Shown here: in pieces, positions 1 through 9,110 of the stretch
Layout of the letters: each line of letters starts with the position of its first letter
Numbering within the stretch: position 1 is the first letter of the stretch
NCBI RefSeq assembly: GCF_014652515.1
Contig: NZ_BMYY01000001.1
Location: 62,001-126,000, forward strand
Source of the DNA: Bacterioplanes sanyensis
Lineage (GTDB): Bacteria; Pseudomonadota; Gammaproteobacteria; Pseudomonadales; Oceanobacteraceae
Direction: 5' to 3'
Length of the DNA: 64,000 nt
Made by a program: the position numbers and the translations under genes
The notes under the pieces: generated by a model
The model's input: only the letters and a program-made list of their open reading frames with translations
Databases searched by the model: none
Told to the model about the DNA's origin: nothing

Positions 1-38
1 TAACGGTGAGCGTTGATTAAAATAATAGGAGAGTGAGC

Positions 39-2666
39 ATGCGAGATGCACAACCGGTCACTAAGTACCTGCGCGACTACAGCGCGCCAGCGTACTGGAT
101 CGAACATACCGAACTGACGGTCGAATTATTTGACGACTACACCGACGTTACCGCGGTGCTGGACTTACGCCGCAACGATGAGGTGGCAGGTGATGGCAGC
201 TTGACCTTAGATGGCCAAGAGCTGGAACTGTTAGCCGTGCAGCTGGACGGTCAGGCACTGAGCGAAGGCCAATACCAGTTGGGTGAAGAAACGCTGACGG
301 TCAATGGCTTGGGTGAGAGTCACAAGCTAAGCGTGCGTAACCGCATTTACCCACACAAAAACACCGCCTTGGAAGGCTTGTATCGCAGCGGCGGTATGTA
401 CTGTACCCAGTGTGAGGCAGAAGGCTTCCGCCGCATTACCTACTACCTGGACCGCCCTGATGTGATGTCCGTCTTTACTACCCACGTGGTGGCTGCCGAC
501 GGTCAATGGCCGGTAATGCTGTCGAACGGCAACAAGACCGCCGATGAGGTGCTGGAAGATGGCCGTCGCCGCGTTAGCTGGCACGACCCATTCCCAAAAC
601 CTTGCTACCTGTTTGCCTTGGTGGCAGGCGATTTGCGCGTATTAGAAGACACCTTCACCACCATGAGCGGTCGTGAAGTGGCGCTGCAAATTTTTGTTGA
701 GCCGCAAAACATCGATAAAACCGAATACGCCATGGATGCCCTGAAGCGCTCCATGCGTTGGGACGAAGAAGTGTACGGCCGCGAATACGATCTGGATGTG
801 TTTATGATCGTCGCGGTGGATGACTTCAACATGGGCGCGATGGAGAACAAAGGTCTTAACATCTTTAACTCCTCTTGCGTCTTGGCCAACCCGGCCACCG
901 CCACCGACAGCACTTACCAGCGCATTGAAGCCATTGTGGCGCACGAGTATTTCCACAACTGGTCGGGCAACCGCGTTACCTGCCGTGATTGGTTCCAGTT
1001 GAGCCTGAAAGAAGGCTTTACCGTATTCCGCGACGCCGGTTTTTCCTCCGATATGAATTCAGCCACGGTCAAGCGCATTGAAGACGTGCGCATGTTGCGC
1101 ACCGTGCAGTTCGCCGAAGACGGCGGCCCGATGGCGCACCCAGTGCAGCCTGATTCCTTTATTGAAATCTCCAACTTCTACACCGTCACCATTTATGAAA
1201 AAGGTGCCGAAGTGGTGGGCATGCTGCACCGCTTGTTGGGCGAGGACGGTTTCCGCAAAGGCTCGGATCTGTACTTTGAGCGTCACGATGGCCAAGCGGT
1301 GACCATTCATGAGTTTGTCGCGGCGATGGAAGATGCCAATGGCATCGACTTGAGCCAGTTTAAGCTGTGGTACAAGCAAGCCGGCACGCCGGTGGTGGAA
1401 GCCCGCAGTGAGTATGACGCCAGTGCGCAAACTCTGACGCTTACCCTGCGTCAGCACACGCCAGATACCCCAGGGCAAAGCGATAAAAAACCGCTGTGGA
1501 TTCCGATTGCACTGGGCTTGATCGACAGCCAAGGCAACGACATGCCAGTGCAAGTTGAGCCAGCCTCGGCTTGGACAGACAGCAGCCAGGTATTGCACCT
1601 GCGTGATGCTGAGCAAACGTTTGTCTTCCACGGCGTGAGTGAGGAGCCGCAATTGTCACTGCTGCGCCATTTCAGCGCGCCGGTGAAGTTGCACCATGAG
1701 CAAAGCGCTGAGCAGTTATTGTTCTTGCTGCAACACGACAGCGACGGCTTTAACCGCTGGGATACTGGCCAAAAGCTGATGCTGCAATGGATTGAACAGG
1801 CGCGAGTGGGCGAGTTTGCCTTGAGCGAGGCCGAGCAACAGGCATTGATCACCTTGCTGCAAGACGACAGCTTGGACAAAGCCATGCTCAGCTACTTGCT
1901 GACTTTGCCGTCGGAATCTTACGTTGCCGAGTTCAGTGCTGAGGTGGACCCAGTCGGTATCCATAACGCGCGTGAACAGGTGCGTTCGGCCATGGCCAAT
2001 ACCCTCAAGCCCTACTTGGCAGAGCGCTATCAGCAACTGCAGTCGCAGCAGGCTTACCAGCCAGAGCCACAGCAAATGGCACAGCGCTCACTGAAGAGCC
2101 TGGTGCTGAGCTATTGGGCACACGTCAGTGCCGATGGCGTAGCGGCAGCGCAACAGCAGCTGCGTGACGCAGACAACATGACCGACCAAATGGCGGCGCT
2201 GGTGGTGCTGGCTAACGGTGAAGATCAGGCGTTGGCGGATGAAGCTTTAGCCAGCTTCTATCAGCAATGGCAGCACGATTCCTTGGTGATCAACCAATGG
2301 CTGTCGGTGCAGGCTGGCTCTTCTAAGCGTGCCAGTGTGGCCGCTATTCAGCAGCTGCAACAGCACGAAGCCTTCGACTGGCGTAACCCCAACAAGGTGC
2401 GCTCGGTATTGGGGGCCTTTGCTAACCAAGCGCTGGTGTCCTTCCACCAAGCCGATGGTAGTGGCTATGCCTTGCTGGCCGATGCGGTGATCAAGCTCAA
2501 TGGCCTTAACCCGCAAATGGCCTCTCGCCTGCTGACGCCACTGACGCGCTGGAAGCGCTTGGTGCCGGAGCTTGGCGCGACCATGAAAGCTGAGTTAGAG
2601 CGCATTCAGGCTGAGCCTGAGTTGTCGAAAGACGTGTACGAAGTGGTGAGCAAAAGCCTGAGCTAA
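39..2666 (+). CDS. pepN: Aminopeptidase N (M1 family zinc metallopeptidase)
   Basis: Cytosolic aminopeptidase that removes N-terminal residues from peptides in protein turnover. The exopeptidase motif GAMEN is at residues 266-270 and the zinc site HEYFH at 302-306, with the third ligand Glu near 325 (LKEGF). About 875 aa, the normal length for proteobacterial PepN, with the long helical C-terminal domain intact. The ATG at 39 is preferred over the in-frame GTG at 33 because AGGAG at 27-31 sits 7 nt before the ATG but only 1 nt before the GTG. The gene is monocistronic as far as visible. Identity is certain; only the start is a choice. Confidence 0.97.
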   Translation: MRDAQPVTKYLRDYSAPAYWIEHTELTVELFDDYTDVTAVLDLRRNDEVAGDGSLTLDGQELELLAVQLDGQALSEGQYQLGEETLTVNGLGESHKLSVRNRIYPHKNTALEGLYRSGGMYCTQCEAEGFRRITYYLDRPDVMSVFTTHVVAADGQWPVMLSNGNKTADEVLEDGRRRVSWHDPFPKPCYLFALVAGDLRVLEDTFTTMSGREVALQIFVEPQNIDKTEYAMDALKRSMRWDEEVYGREYDLDVFMIVAVDDFNMGAMENKGLNIFNSSCVLANPATATDSTYQRIEAIVAHEYFHNWSGNRVTCRDWFQLSLKEGFTVFRDAGFSSDMNSATVKRIEDVRMLRTVQFAEDGGPMAHPVQPDSFIEISNFYTVTIYEKGAEVVGMLHRLLGEDGFRKGSDLYFERHDGQAVTIHEFVAAMEDANGIDLSQFKLWYKQAGTPVVEARSEYDASAQTLTLTLRQHTPDTPGQSDKKPLWIPIALGLIDSQGNDMPVQVEPASAWTDSSQVLHLRDAEQTFVFHGVSEEPQLSLLRHFSAPVKLHHEQSAEQLLFLLQHDSDGFNRWDTGQKLMLQWIEQARVGEFALSEAEQQALITLLQDDSLDKAMLSYLLTLPSESYVAEFSAEVDPVGIHNAREQVRSAMANTLKPYLAERYQQLQSQQAYQPEPQQMAQRSLKSLVLSYWAHVSADGVAAAQQQLRDADNMTDQMAALVVLANGEDQALADEALASFYQQWQHDSLVINQWLSVQAGSSKRASVAAIQQLQQHEAFDWRNPNKVRSVLGAFANQALVSFHQADGSGYALLADAVIKLNGLNPQMASRLLTPLTRWKRLVPELGATMKAELERIQAEPELSKDVYEVVSKSLS

Positions 2667-2679
2667 GCTCACCTGTTAC

Positions 2680-2704
2680 CCGGCTGCCCGTGTTGGGTAG
2701 CCGG
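2680..2704 (+). terminator. Candidate terminator after pepN
   Basis: Ten-base arms CCGGCTGCCC / GGGTAGCCGG (one G-U pair) around a 5-nt loop, 14 nt after the pepN stop. There is no real T-tract, so intrinsic termination is only possible. Confidence 0.4.
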
Positions 2705-2829
2705 CGTTACTTGGTCAGAGCATTCGTTCTGGCCGTCTCACAAGAGCATTGCCGTTTGAGCAATAACCCAACTTTCTTTATGCTGCGAAGGTTCTTGAAC
2801 CCGCCTGAGCGGATGTAAGAGGTCGCATA

Positions 2830-4197
2830 ATGAAAAAAAATAATTGGATCGCGGCCGGCGCCTTAGCGTTGGTTGTTCTTGCCTCACCGAGCTGGGCTGC
2901 CGTCTCGGTTAAGGAAGCAGACCGGCTAAAAGGAGAGTTAATGCCATTGGGCGGCGAGCGCGCTGGCAATGGCAAAGACATTCCGCCCTGGCGTGGTGGC
3001 TTAACCTTGCCGCCGTTGGAATACCAAGAGCCAGGTCAACATCATGTCGACCCCTATCCGCAAGATCGGCCGCTGTTTGAAATAACCGCCGCCAATATGG
3101 AGCAATACGCCGACCACCTCACCGAGGGGCAGCAGGCGATGTTTCGTAAATATCCAGATACCTTTCGTATGCCGATCTACAAAACTCGCCGCACCGCTGC
3201 TGCGCCTGAGTGGGTATACGAAAACACCTATAAAAATGCCATTCGCGCCGAGTTAGGCGGTGATGGCAACGCTTTGTTATACGCCTATGGCGGCATTCCA
3301 TTTCCCATTGCCAAAACCGGCTTGGAAGCGATTTGGAACCACGTCACCCGCTGGCGCGGTATTTATTTGACCCGCCGTGCCTCCGAATTAGCAGTGCACA
3401 AAGACGGTGATTATTCCTTGGTAACCGTGCAGCAAGAGGTGGAATTCAACTACTATCGCCGCGATCGCACCATCGAAGACCTCGATAACGTATTGTTCTA
3501 CTACTTGTCGTTTACCAAAGCGCCGGCGCGCTTGGCGGGTGGTGCTGTATTGGTGCACGAAACCTTGAATCAGGTGGACGAGCCACGCCAGGCTTGGGGC
3601 TACAACGCTGGCCAGCGGCGTGTGCGCCGGGCGCCCAACTTGGCTTACGATACGCCCATTGCCGCGGCTGATGGCCTGCGCTACGCCGACGATACTGATA
3701 TGTTTAACGGCGCGCCGGATCGCTACGATTGGAAGTTGGTCGGCAAGCGCGAAATTTATATTCCCTATAATAATTATCGTCTTAGCGCCAAAGACGTTAG
3801 CTACGACGATTTAATTCAGCCCGGCCATTTAAATCCGGATTACACCCGCTATGAAAAACACCGCGTCTGGGTGGTGGAAGCCACGCTTAAAGAAGGGCGC
3901 CGCCATGTGTATCAGCGCCGGGTGTTCTACCTCGATGAAGATACTTGGGGCATTGCGGTCGCCGATCAATACGATGCCGCCGGCGAGTTATGGCGGGTTA
4001 GCATGGCCTACATCAAAACCTATTACGAGCTGCCCGTGACTTGGACCACCATGGACGTGTTCCACGATTTAAAAGCTGGGCGTTACCATTTGCAGGGACT
4101 GGATAACGAAGAACAAGGCACCATCGACTACAGCCAAGAACCACCGGGTGAACGCTACTTTACCCCCGCAGAACTACGTAGGCGTGGACGTCGATAA
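2830..4197 (+). CDS. DUF1329 family exported protein
   Basis: 455 aa, with a Sec signal peptide (MKKNNW start, hydrophobic core, cleavage near Ala23). DUF1329 proteins are predicted periplasmic or outer-membrane-associated proteins. They are usually encoded beside a DUF1302 protein, a YCF48-like protein and an RND/MMPL permease; the likely role is handling of a lipid or hydrophobic compound, but the biochemistry is not established. Here the YCF48 and MMPL genes follow on the same strand, while no DUF1302 gene is adjacent. The 184-nt gap to the next gene contains a hairpin, so the three genes may not form one simple operon. Family assignment is from sequence character (DxYP-type N-terminus, many Tyr/Trp/Arg residues). 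Confidence 0.85.
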   Translation: MKKNNWIAAGALALVVLASPSWAAVSVKEADRLKGELMPLGGERAGNGKDIPPWRGGLTLPPLEYQEPGQHHVDPYPQDRPLFEITAANMEQYADHLTEGQQAMFRKYPDTFRMPIYKTRRTAAAPEWVYENTYKNAIRAELGGDGNALLYAYGGIPFPIAKTGLEAIWNHVTRWRGIYLTRRASELAVHKDGDYSLVTVQQEVEFNYYRRDRTIEDLDNVLFYYLSFTKAPARLAGGAVLVHETLNQVDEPRQAWGYNAGQRRVRRAPNLAYDTPIAAADGLRYADDTDMFNGAPDRYDWKLVGKREIYIPYNNYRLSAKDVSYDDLIQPGHLNPDYTRYEKHRVWVVEATLKEGRRHVYQRRVFYLDEDTWGIAVADQYDAAGELWRVSMAYIKTYYELPVTWTTMDVFHDLKAGRYHLQGLDNEEQGTIDYSQEPPGERYFTPAELRRRGRR

Positions 4198-4251
4198 TGG
4201 CCTCGCGATGGCCGTTTTGGTCGTTGCCTAGAGGTGGAAAGGGTCACGGCT

Positions 4252-4275
4252 AAAGCCCGTTGTGACGGGCTTTGT
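4252..4275 (+). terminator. Hairpin between DUF1329 and YCF48 genes
   Basis: Perfect 9-bp stem AAAGCCCGT / ACGGGCTTT with a 4-nt loop, 54 nt after the DUF1329 stop. The T run is short, so it may be an attenuator or a weak terminator that lowers expression of the downstream genes. Confidence 0.5.
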
Positions 4276-4381
4276 CGGCCTATTGATCACTTACACTCTG
4301 TAACATTAGGTGGTTAGGCAAGCCTTTCGGCTTAGGCTATGCTAGCCGCCTTCCGACATTAGTATAATAACGGAGCTCTTT

Positions 4382-5665
4382 ATGTTTTCTGACTTGGTTC
4401 AGCGTGATCGCTGCGGCCGATATTTGGGTGGCCGTCACCACGGTGGCCGTCATCACGGTGGCCGTCACCACGGTGGCAAAAGCCGCTCGGCAGCAAAGTC
4501 GAGGTCATGGTCACAGCTGATGATCAGCCTGGCCATCTGTCTGTTGCTAGCGCCTCTAGCGCAAGCCACTTGGCAGGATCCTCTGAATACCCCGGCAATG
4601 CCGACGCAACTGGCTCATAAAGAGTTGTTGTTGGACGTGGTGCGAGCTGACCAGCGCTTGGTGGCGGTGGGCGCTCATGGCCACGTTATTTACTCTGATG
4701 ATAACGGTCGCAGCTGGCAGCAAGGTCAGGTGCCGGTCAAGGTAACGCTGACGGCGGTACATTTTTCATCCGGCAAATATGGCTGGGCGGTGGGTCATGA
4801 CGGTGTGATTTTGCACACCGACGATGGCGGCGCCAACTGGATTAAACAGTTTGAAGGGTTCCGTGCCAACGATGCCATTGTTGCCGCGGCGCGTGAGCTT
4901 AAAACCAAGCGTGAAGCTGCCCTGGCGCAAGCCGAGGCCAGCGGTGATGACGTTGCCATTGAAGAAGCAGAAATTCAGCTCGAAAACGCCACCTTCGCCT
5001 TAGAAGACGCCCTTTACGACCAGGAAACCGGCTCCACCAAACCCTTCCTCGACGTTTGGTTTTACGATGCTCGTCGTGGTTTTGCCGTGGGTGCTTATGG
5101 CATGGCGTTTTACACCGCCGACGGCGGCCAAACTTGGAGCGACATCTCCGCCCGTATTCCTAACCCAGGACGCATGCATTTAAACGCCATCGTGCCTGTT
5201 GGCGGCATGGCCCTGACGGTGGTCGGTGAGGCTGGCACGCTGGTGCGCTCAGACGATTTGGGCGCTAACTGGCGCGCCATGTTGGCACCTTACGAAGGCT
5301 CATTATTTGGTTTGGTCAGCAAAGACGATCAGCAATGGCTGTTTGGATTGCGTGGCCATGTGTTTCATTCCACCGATGCTGGCATCAGTTGGCGTGAGCT
5401 AAGCACCGGCAGTGAGCAAACCCTGCTCGGTGGCGTGAGCAGCGCAGACCGCACAGTGCTGGTCGGTAACGGTGGCTCGGTGGTGATGCTGGCGCACCGA
5501 GGTGAAAAAATCCGCTCCATTATTATTGAAGGTCGTAAGGCCTATGCCGGCGTTGCGCAAACCAGCGAAGGTGGTTTTGTGCTGGTGGGCGAGAACGGTG
5601 TGAAGCGTTTGTCGGCCAGCGGAGAGCTGTTGGACACCAGTATCAGCATGGCGGCGGGAGAGTAA
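4382..5665 (+). CDS. YCF48/BNR-repeat beta-propeller protein, exported
   Basis: 427 aa. After a hydrophobic segment (residues about 47-61, ending LAQA) come repeated beta-propeller blades with the pattern GxxGxxxxSDDxGxxW, as in Ycf48-type photosystem assembly factors. In bacteria this family accompanies DUF1329 and MMPL proteins, probably as a periplasmic partner of the permease. A charged insertion with Ala/Glu-rich coiled-coil character lies at about 170-215. The ATG at 4382 has GGAG six bases upstream, so translation should begin before a Gly-Arg-His-His repeat that precedes the signal peptide. The internal Met47 lacks a visible RBS. Stop is 6 bp before the MMPL gene, indicating translational coupling. 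Confidence 0.85.
   Translation: MFSDLVQRDRCGRYLGGRHHGGRHHGGRHHGGKSRSAAKSRSWSQLMISLAICLLLAPLAQATWQDPLNTPAMPTQLAHKELLLDVVRADQRLVAVGAHGHVIYSDDNGRSWQQGQVPVKVTLTAVHFSSGKYGWAVGHDGVILHTDDGGANWIKQFEGFRANDAIVAAARELKTKREAALAQAEASGDDVAIEEAEIQLENATFALEDALYDQETGSTKPFLDVWFYDARRGFAVGAYGMAFYTADGGQTWSDISARIPNPGRMHLNAIVPVGGMALTVVGEAGTLVRSDDLGANWRAMLAPYEGSLFGLVSKDDQQWLFGLRGHVFHSTDAGISWRELSTGSEQTLLGGVSSADRTVLVGNGGSVVMLAHRGEKIRSIIIEGRKAYAGVAQTSEGGFVLVGENGVKRLSASGELLDTSISMAAGE
4427..4477 (+). repeat. 15-bp tandem repeat encoding Gly-Gly-Arg-His-His
   Basis: Three 15-bp units (4427-4441, 4442-4456, 4457-4471) plus a partial fourth. They differ only at synonymous third positions (CAC/CAT), so the encoded GGRHH units are identical. 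They lie between the start codon and the hydrophobic signal segment of the YCF48-like protein. Confidence 0.9.
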
Positions 5666-5671
5666 CGATCC

Positions 5672-8155
5672 ATGAGTGAACAAAAACATTATTTCGACAG
5701 CGAGCCAGAGCACTACATTCTGTCGCCCGACACCGAGCCCATGCTTGAGCGGTTTCTATTTGGTAACCGCCCCGTTGTGCTGGTGTTGTTGGCCTTGTTA
5801 ACAGCGTTGTTTGCCTATGGCCTGACCAAGGTCAAGCTCGACTCCAGCATCGAAAAATACATTCCGCTCAATCATGAATACATCCAGAATTATCTGGTGC
5901 ACAAAGATGACATGAAAAGCGGGGTGGCCAACGTCAAAATCGCGGTCGAGGCCGTGAATGGTGATATTTTCACCAAAGACTATATGGAAACTTTGAGCAA
6001 AATTAACGACGAGGTGTTTTTTATCCCCGGCGTTGATCGCTCTGGTATGCAGTCTTTGTGGACGCCCAACACCCGCTGGACCGAAGTGACCGAACAAGGT
6101 TTCCAAGGTGGCCCAGTCATTCCCAGCACCTACGATGGCTCAGAGCAAAGCTTGGAGCAGGTGCGCCAAAATGTATTGAAATCCGGCCAAGTGGGGCGCT
6201 TGGTATCGAATGACTTTAAGTCGTCGATCATTGATGTGCCGCTGGTTGAATACGACCCTGAAACCGGTGAAAAACTCAGCTATCAGCAGTTTTCGCACGA
6301 TTTAGAGCAAAAAATTCGCAGCCAGTTTGGCGGCGATGACTACCGCATCTACATCACAGGCACGCCGAAAAAACTCGGCGATTTGCTCGATGGTGCCGGC
6401 CAAATTGCGTTCTTTTTCTTAGCGGCCATGATCGCCACAGCGGTGCTGTTGTATTTGTATTCGCGCTGCCCTAAGGGCACAGTGGTGCCGATTATCGCCT
6501 CGCTGATTGCCGTTGTTTGGCAGTTGGGTGCTTTAGCACTGCTGGGCTTTAGCATTGACCTGTATTCGGTGTTGGTGCCCTTTTTGGTGTTTGCCATCGG
6601 CATCAGCCATGGTGTGCAAATCATTAATGGCATTGCCATTGAAAGCGGTAAAGGTGCCAACCGTGAGCAAGCTGCGCGCCAGGCCTTCCGTGGTTTGTAC
6701 GTGCCAGGCATGTTGGCATTGATGTCCGATGCCATCGGCTTTTTAACGCTGCTGTTTATCGATATTGGCGTGATTCAGGAGCTGGCGATTTCGGCGTCGG
6801 TGGGTGTGGCGATGATTATTGTCACCAACCTGGTACTGTTGCCGATTGTGATGTCTTATCTGGGCATTAGCCGCTCGGGCGTGCGTCATGCAGAAAAAAC
6901 CGAGCGTGCAGACCCTGTGCTGTGGCGCTTTGTTTCCCAATTTGCCAACCGCAAAGTAGCACCTGTGCCCATTGTTATTGCTGCGGTGATGGCGGTCATT
7001 GGTTTTCAGGTCAGCCAAGATTTAAAAATCGGCGACTTAGACAAAGGCGCACCAGAGTTGCGTGCGGACTCGCGCTATAACCTCGATAACGACTTTATGG
7101 TGTCGAATTATTCGACCAGCTCAGACGTGCTGGTGGTGATGGTGGAAACACCGCTGGAGCAGTGCAACGATTACAAAGTCATGGACGCCATCGACCGCTT
7201 TATGTGGCATATGGAAAACGTGCCGGGTGTGCAGTCGACGGTGTCGTTGGTGTCGGTGTCCAAGCTGGTCACCAAAGCCATGAACGAGGGCAATTTAAAT
7301 TGGTCGGCGCTGTCGCGTAACCAGACCATTTTAAACACCTCGATCCAACGTGCGCCCAGTGGCTTAATTAATCCAGATTGCTCAATGGCGCCGGTAATTA
7401 TTTACCTCAATGATCACAAAGCAGAAACGCTGGAAACGGCGGTTGCTGCCGTTGAAGAGTTTAAAGCCCAATACGATGATCACGTGGAGCAAAAATACTT
7501 TGAAATGCGCATTCCGCAAATCGAAGAAGCCATTGCCAACGGCGAGATCGATTCTGTGCCTGTGCGCTTTCAGCTAGCCTCTGGTAATGCCGGCATCGAA
7601 GCAGCCACCAACCAAGTCATTGCCGAAGCGCAGCATACCATGTTGATTTTTGTGTATGTGGTGGTGTTTGTATTGTGCTTTATTACCTTCCGCTCATTTA
7701 CCGCGGTGGCTTGTATCATTATTCCACTGGCGCTGACGTCGGTATTGTCGCAAGCCTTGATGACTTATTTAGGCATTGGCGTGAAAGTAGCAACATTGCC
7801 GGTGATTGCACTGGGCGTGGGCATAGGTGTCGACTACGGCATTTATATTTATAACCGTCTGGAAGTGATGATTATTGCCGGCAAAAACATGCAGGAAGCC
7901 TTCTTAGAAACGCTAAAATCCACCGGCAAGGCCGTGAGCTTTACCGGTATTACTTTGGCGTTGGGTGTGGGCACCTGGATGCTGTCGCCCATTAAGTTCC
8001 AAGCGGACATGGGTATCTTGCTGACCTTTATGTTCCTGTGGAACATGCTGGGCGCTTTGGTGCTGTTGCCTGCCTTGGCCACCTTCTTGTTGCGGCCAGA
8101 GCGTATGCGAGCCCGCCATCGTGCTCGCCACGGTGACGTGCCGCCGGCGGGTTAA
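5672..8155 (+). CDS. RND superfamily permease (MMPL/SSD type)
   Basis: 827-aa inner-membrane transporter with two MMPL halves. TM1 is near residues 27-48, a first five-helix block around 245-395, a second single helix around 430-450 and a second block around 650-805; each half has a large periplasmic loop. The motif GVGIGVDYG, with Asp721 and Tyr722 in the second half, matches the proton-relay position of RND pumps. The first half has ISHGV at the equivalent place, as seen in this subfamily. It starts 6 bp after the YCF48-like gene. Probable function is proton-driven export of a lipid or hydrophobic molecule, with the two upstream proteins as periplasmic partners; the substrate is unknown. 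Confidence 0.88.
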   Translation: MSEQKHYFDSEPEHYILSPDTEPMLERFLFGNRPVVLVLLALLTALFAYGLTKVKLDSSIEKYIPLNHEYIQNYLVHKDDMKSGVANVKIAVEAVNGDIFTKDYMETLSKINDEVFFIPGVDRSGMQSLWTPNTRWTEVTEQGFQGGPVIPSTYDGSEQSLEQVRQNVLKSGQVGRLVSNDFKSSIIDVPLVEYDPETGEKLSYQQFSHDLEQKIRSQFGGDDYRIYITGTPKKLGDLLDGAGQIAFFFLAAMIATAVLLYLYSRCPKGTVVPIIASLIAVVWQLGALALLGFSIDLYSVLVPFLVFAIGISHGVQIINGIAIESGKGANREQAARQAFRGLYVPGMLALMSDAIGFLTLLFIDIGVIQELAISASVGVAMIIVTNLVLLPIVMSYLGISRSGVRHAEKTERADPVLWRFVSQFANRKVAPVPIVIAAVMAVIGFQVSQDLKIGDLDKGAPELRADSRYNLDNDFMVSNYSTSSDVLVVMVETPLEQCNDYKVMDAIDRFMWHMENVPGVQSTVSLVSVSKLVTKAMNEGNLNWSALSRNQTILNTSIQRAPSGLINPDCSMAPVIIYLNDHKAETLETAVAAVEEFKAQYDDHVEQKYFEMRIPQIEEAIANGEIDSVPVRFQLASGNAGIEAATNQVIAEAQHTMLIFVYVVVFVLCFITFRSFTAVACIIIPLALTSVLSQALMTYLGIGVKVATLPVIALGVGIGVDYGIYIYNRLEVMIIAGKNMQEAFLETLKSTGKAVSFTGITLALGVGTWMLSPIKFQADMGILLTFMFLWNMLGALVLLPALATFLLRPERMRARHRARHGDVPPAG

Positions 8156-8171
8156 ACTTGCCATGCGTGAG

Positions 8172-8205
8172 AAAAAAGCCGCTGCAAACCCAGCGGCTTT
8201 TTTTT
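8172..8205 (+). terminator. Rho-independent terminator after MMPL gene
   Basis: AGCCGCTG / CAGCGGCT stem with a 6-nt loop, preceded by A6 and followed by T8, 17 nt after the stop. It ends the exporter transcription unit. Confidence 0.92.
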
Positions 8206-8288
8206 GCTGCATTGACTGCCACGGCTATTCGTCGACAATATCAGCAAATGAAATGGCATGGCGCAGGCGTGCCAAATAGGAGCTGTGT

Positions 8289-9110
8289 ATGACATCCCCT
8301 CTGGGCTTAAAGCCCGACCTTCCCGTTGTTGATCTGACCTCTGAAGCCTTCGACCTGTTATGGCAAAAGCGGCAGCAAGTGCTGCGCATGTTTTTGCCCA
8401 TTATTGTGGTGTTGGCGGCGGTGGATTGGCTGTCACAGTATCTTTACCCGCCGGTAGAGGAAAATGGCGAGGTGTTATTTCAACCAGCACAGATGCTATT
8501 TGTGATTGCATCGCTGCTATTGAGTATTCTTATGGCAACGGCCTGTCACCGCTTTACTTTATTGCCGAAAGAACAATGGGAAGCCAATGCGTTACATGGC
8601 TTTCGCCGCGATGAATGGCGCTATTTATTGCGCTCGATCGTAATCGGTTTATTGGTTGCGGTGTCTGCCGTCTTGGTGATGGTAATTGGCTTGTCAATAC
8701 TGGGTGAGCAAGGCTTGGTACCAGTGGCGGTTGTGACTGTAATGCTGGCGCTGTATGTATTATCGCGCTTGGCCATTACCTTGCCAGCATTGGCATTGGG
8801 CCAGCACAGCCCGTTAAAGGACGCTTGGCAATTAAGCCGTGGCAATGGCTCGCGCTTGGTTATAGTGGTGTTTTTAATTCCCATGTTAATGGGGTCGCCG
8901 TTTTTTATTTTGCTAGCGCTGCAGGCTGAGGTTGGTCTGCTGGCCTATTTAGCCAGCTTTGGTGTGTATATCACCAGCTTGATTTCATTGGTGATGCTGT
9001 CACTGGCCTATCAATTTTTATGTGATCTTAAAGGTGTTGAAGCCGTGCAGGATGCGTCTTCCGCTCAAGAGCAGAAAGCGGATGACGACGATAAGCATTT
9101 TGACGCATGA
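8289..9110 (+). CDS. Uncharacterised polytopic membrane protein
   Basis: 273 aa with about six hydrophobic segments (near 37-52, 70-90, 120-145, 150-175, 198-218, 222-245). A soluble N-terminal stretch precedes them and a charged, Asp-rich tail (ADDDDKHFDA) follows. No catalytic motif recognised. The layout resembles the membrane domain of glycerophosphodiesterase-like or YihY/UPF-type proteins, but I cannot name a family. It overlaps the following AraC-type regulator by 4 bp (ATGA), so both are co-translated. Confidence 0.75.
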   Translation: MTSPLGLKPDLPVVDLTSEAFDLLWQKRQQVLRMFLPIIVVLAAVDWLSQYLYPPVEENGEVLFQPAQMLFVIASLLLSILMATACHRFTLLPKEQWEANALHGFRRDEWRYLLRSIVIGLLVAVSAVLVMVIGLSILGEQGLVPVAVVTVMLALYVLSRLAITLPALALGQHSPLKDAWQLSRGNGSRLVIVVFLIPMLMGSPFFILLALQAEVGLLAYLASFGVYITSLISLVMLSLAYQFLCDLKGVEAVQDASSAQEQKADDDDKHFDA

